Source of the DNA: Burkholderiales bacterium
GTDB taxonomy: Bacteria; Pseudomonadota; Gammaproteobacteria; Burkholderiales; Burkholderiaceae
DNA length: 5,952 bases
Reading direction: 5' to 3'
Assembly: GCA_947447845.1 (NCBI GenBank)
Contig: CANFNO010000200.1
Span: 1-5,952, forward strand
Shown piece after piece: positions 5,918-5,952 of this stretch. Each line of letters begins with the position of its first letter. Position 1 is the stretch's first letter. The notes beneath the pieces are model-generated. The model was given only the letters and a program-made list of their open reading frames with translations, was not told the origin of the DNA and ran no database searches. Position numbers and translations under genes: made by a program.

Positions 5918-5952
5918 AAAGAACAAAAGCTGCGACAGCGCTTGCGCGCCGT

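Overview
The window looks like chromosomal DNA of a betaproteobacterium of the Burkholderiales, plausibly Comamonadaceae. The first 3.3 kb has GC-rich codon use, and the long protein at 4003-5694 appears to contain a DUF6402 region, a family I associate with Burkholderiales. The genus cannot be settled from the sequence.

Layout: (1) 1-43, minus: the first codons of an exported protein that leaves the window, preceded by a short A+T-rich divergent gap. (2) 124-1329, plus: an AGE-superfamily sugar epimerase/isomerase, most like the D-mannose isomerase/YihS branch. (3) 1326-1496: a regulatory gap with three ACA-NN-TGT dyads and a half-site, then a near-consensus sigma-54 -24/-12 element, then a good Shine-Dalgarno. 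This is the layout of an enhancer-dependent promoter. (4) 1497-3305, plus: a class B (FMO-like) flavin monooxygenase with an N-terminal NTF2/SnoaL-like domain, followed by a strong intrinsic terminator at 3329-3364. (5) 3382-5694, minus: a more A+T-rich three-gene cassette, with a 563-residue DUF6402-like protein carrying an extra C-terminal domain and then two small three-helix membrane proteins. The first small gene overlaps the large one by ATGA. (6) 5878-5917, plus: a second copy of the last 12 codons of the monooxygenase gene plus a stop codon, on the far side of the cassette.

The most interesting part is 3266-5917. A compositionally distinct cassette that looks like a polymorphic toxin (probably a type VI secretion cargo) with two membrane immunity proteins is bracketed by direct repeats of the monooxygenase 3' end. 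The repeats differ only at third codon positions and in the choice of stop codon. This suggests either integration into the gene's 3' end or a recombination that left a piece of a second monooxygenase gene. The toxin assignment is inference: no VgrG, PAAR, chaperone or integrase gene is visible in the window.

The epimerase and monooxygenase share a strand but are separated by a well-formed promoter region, so they are probably separate transcription units. Nothing in the sequence ties them to one pathway.
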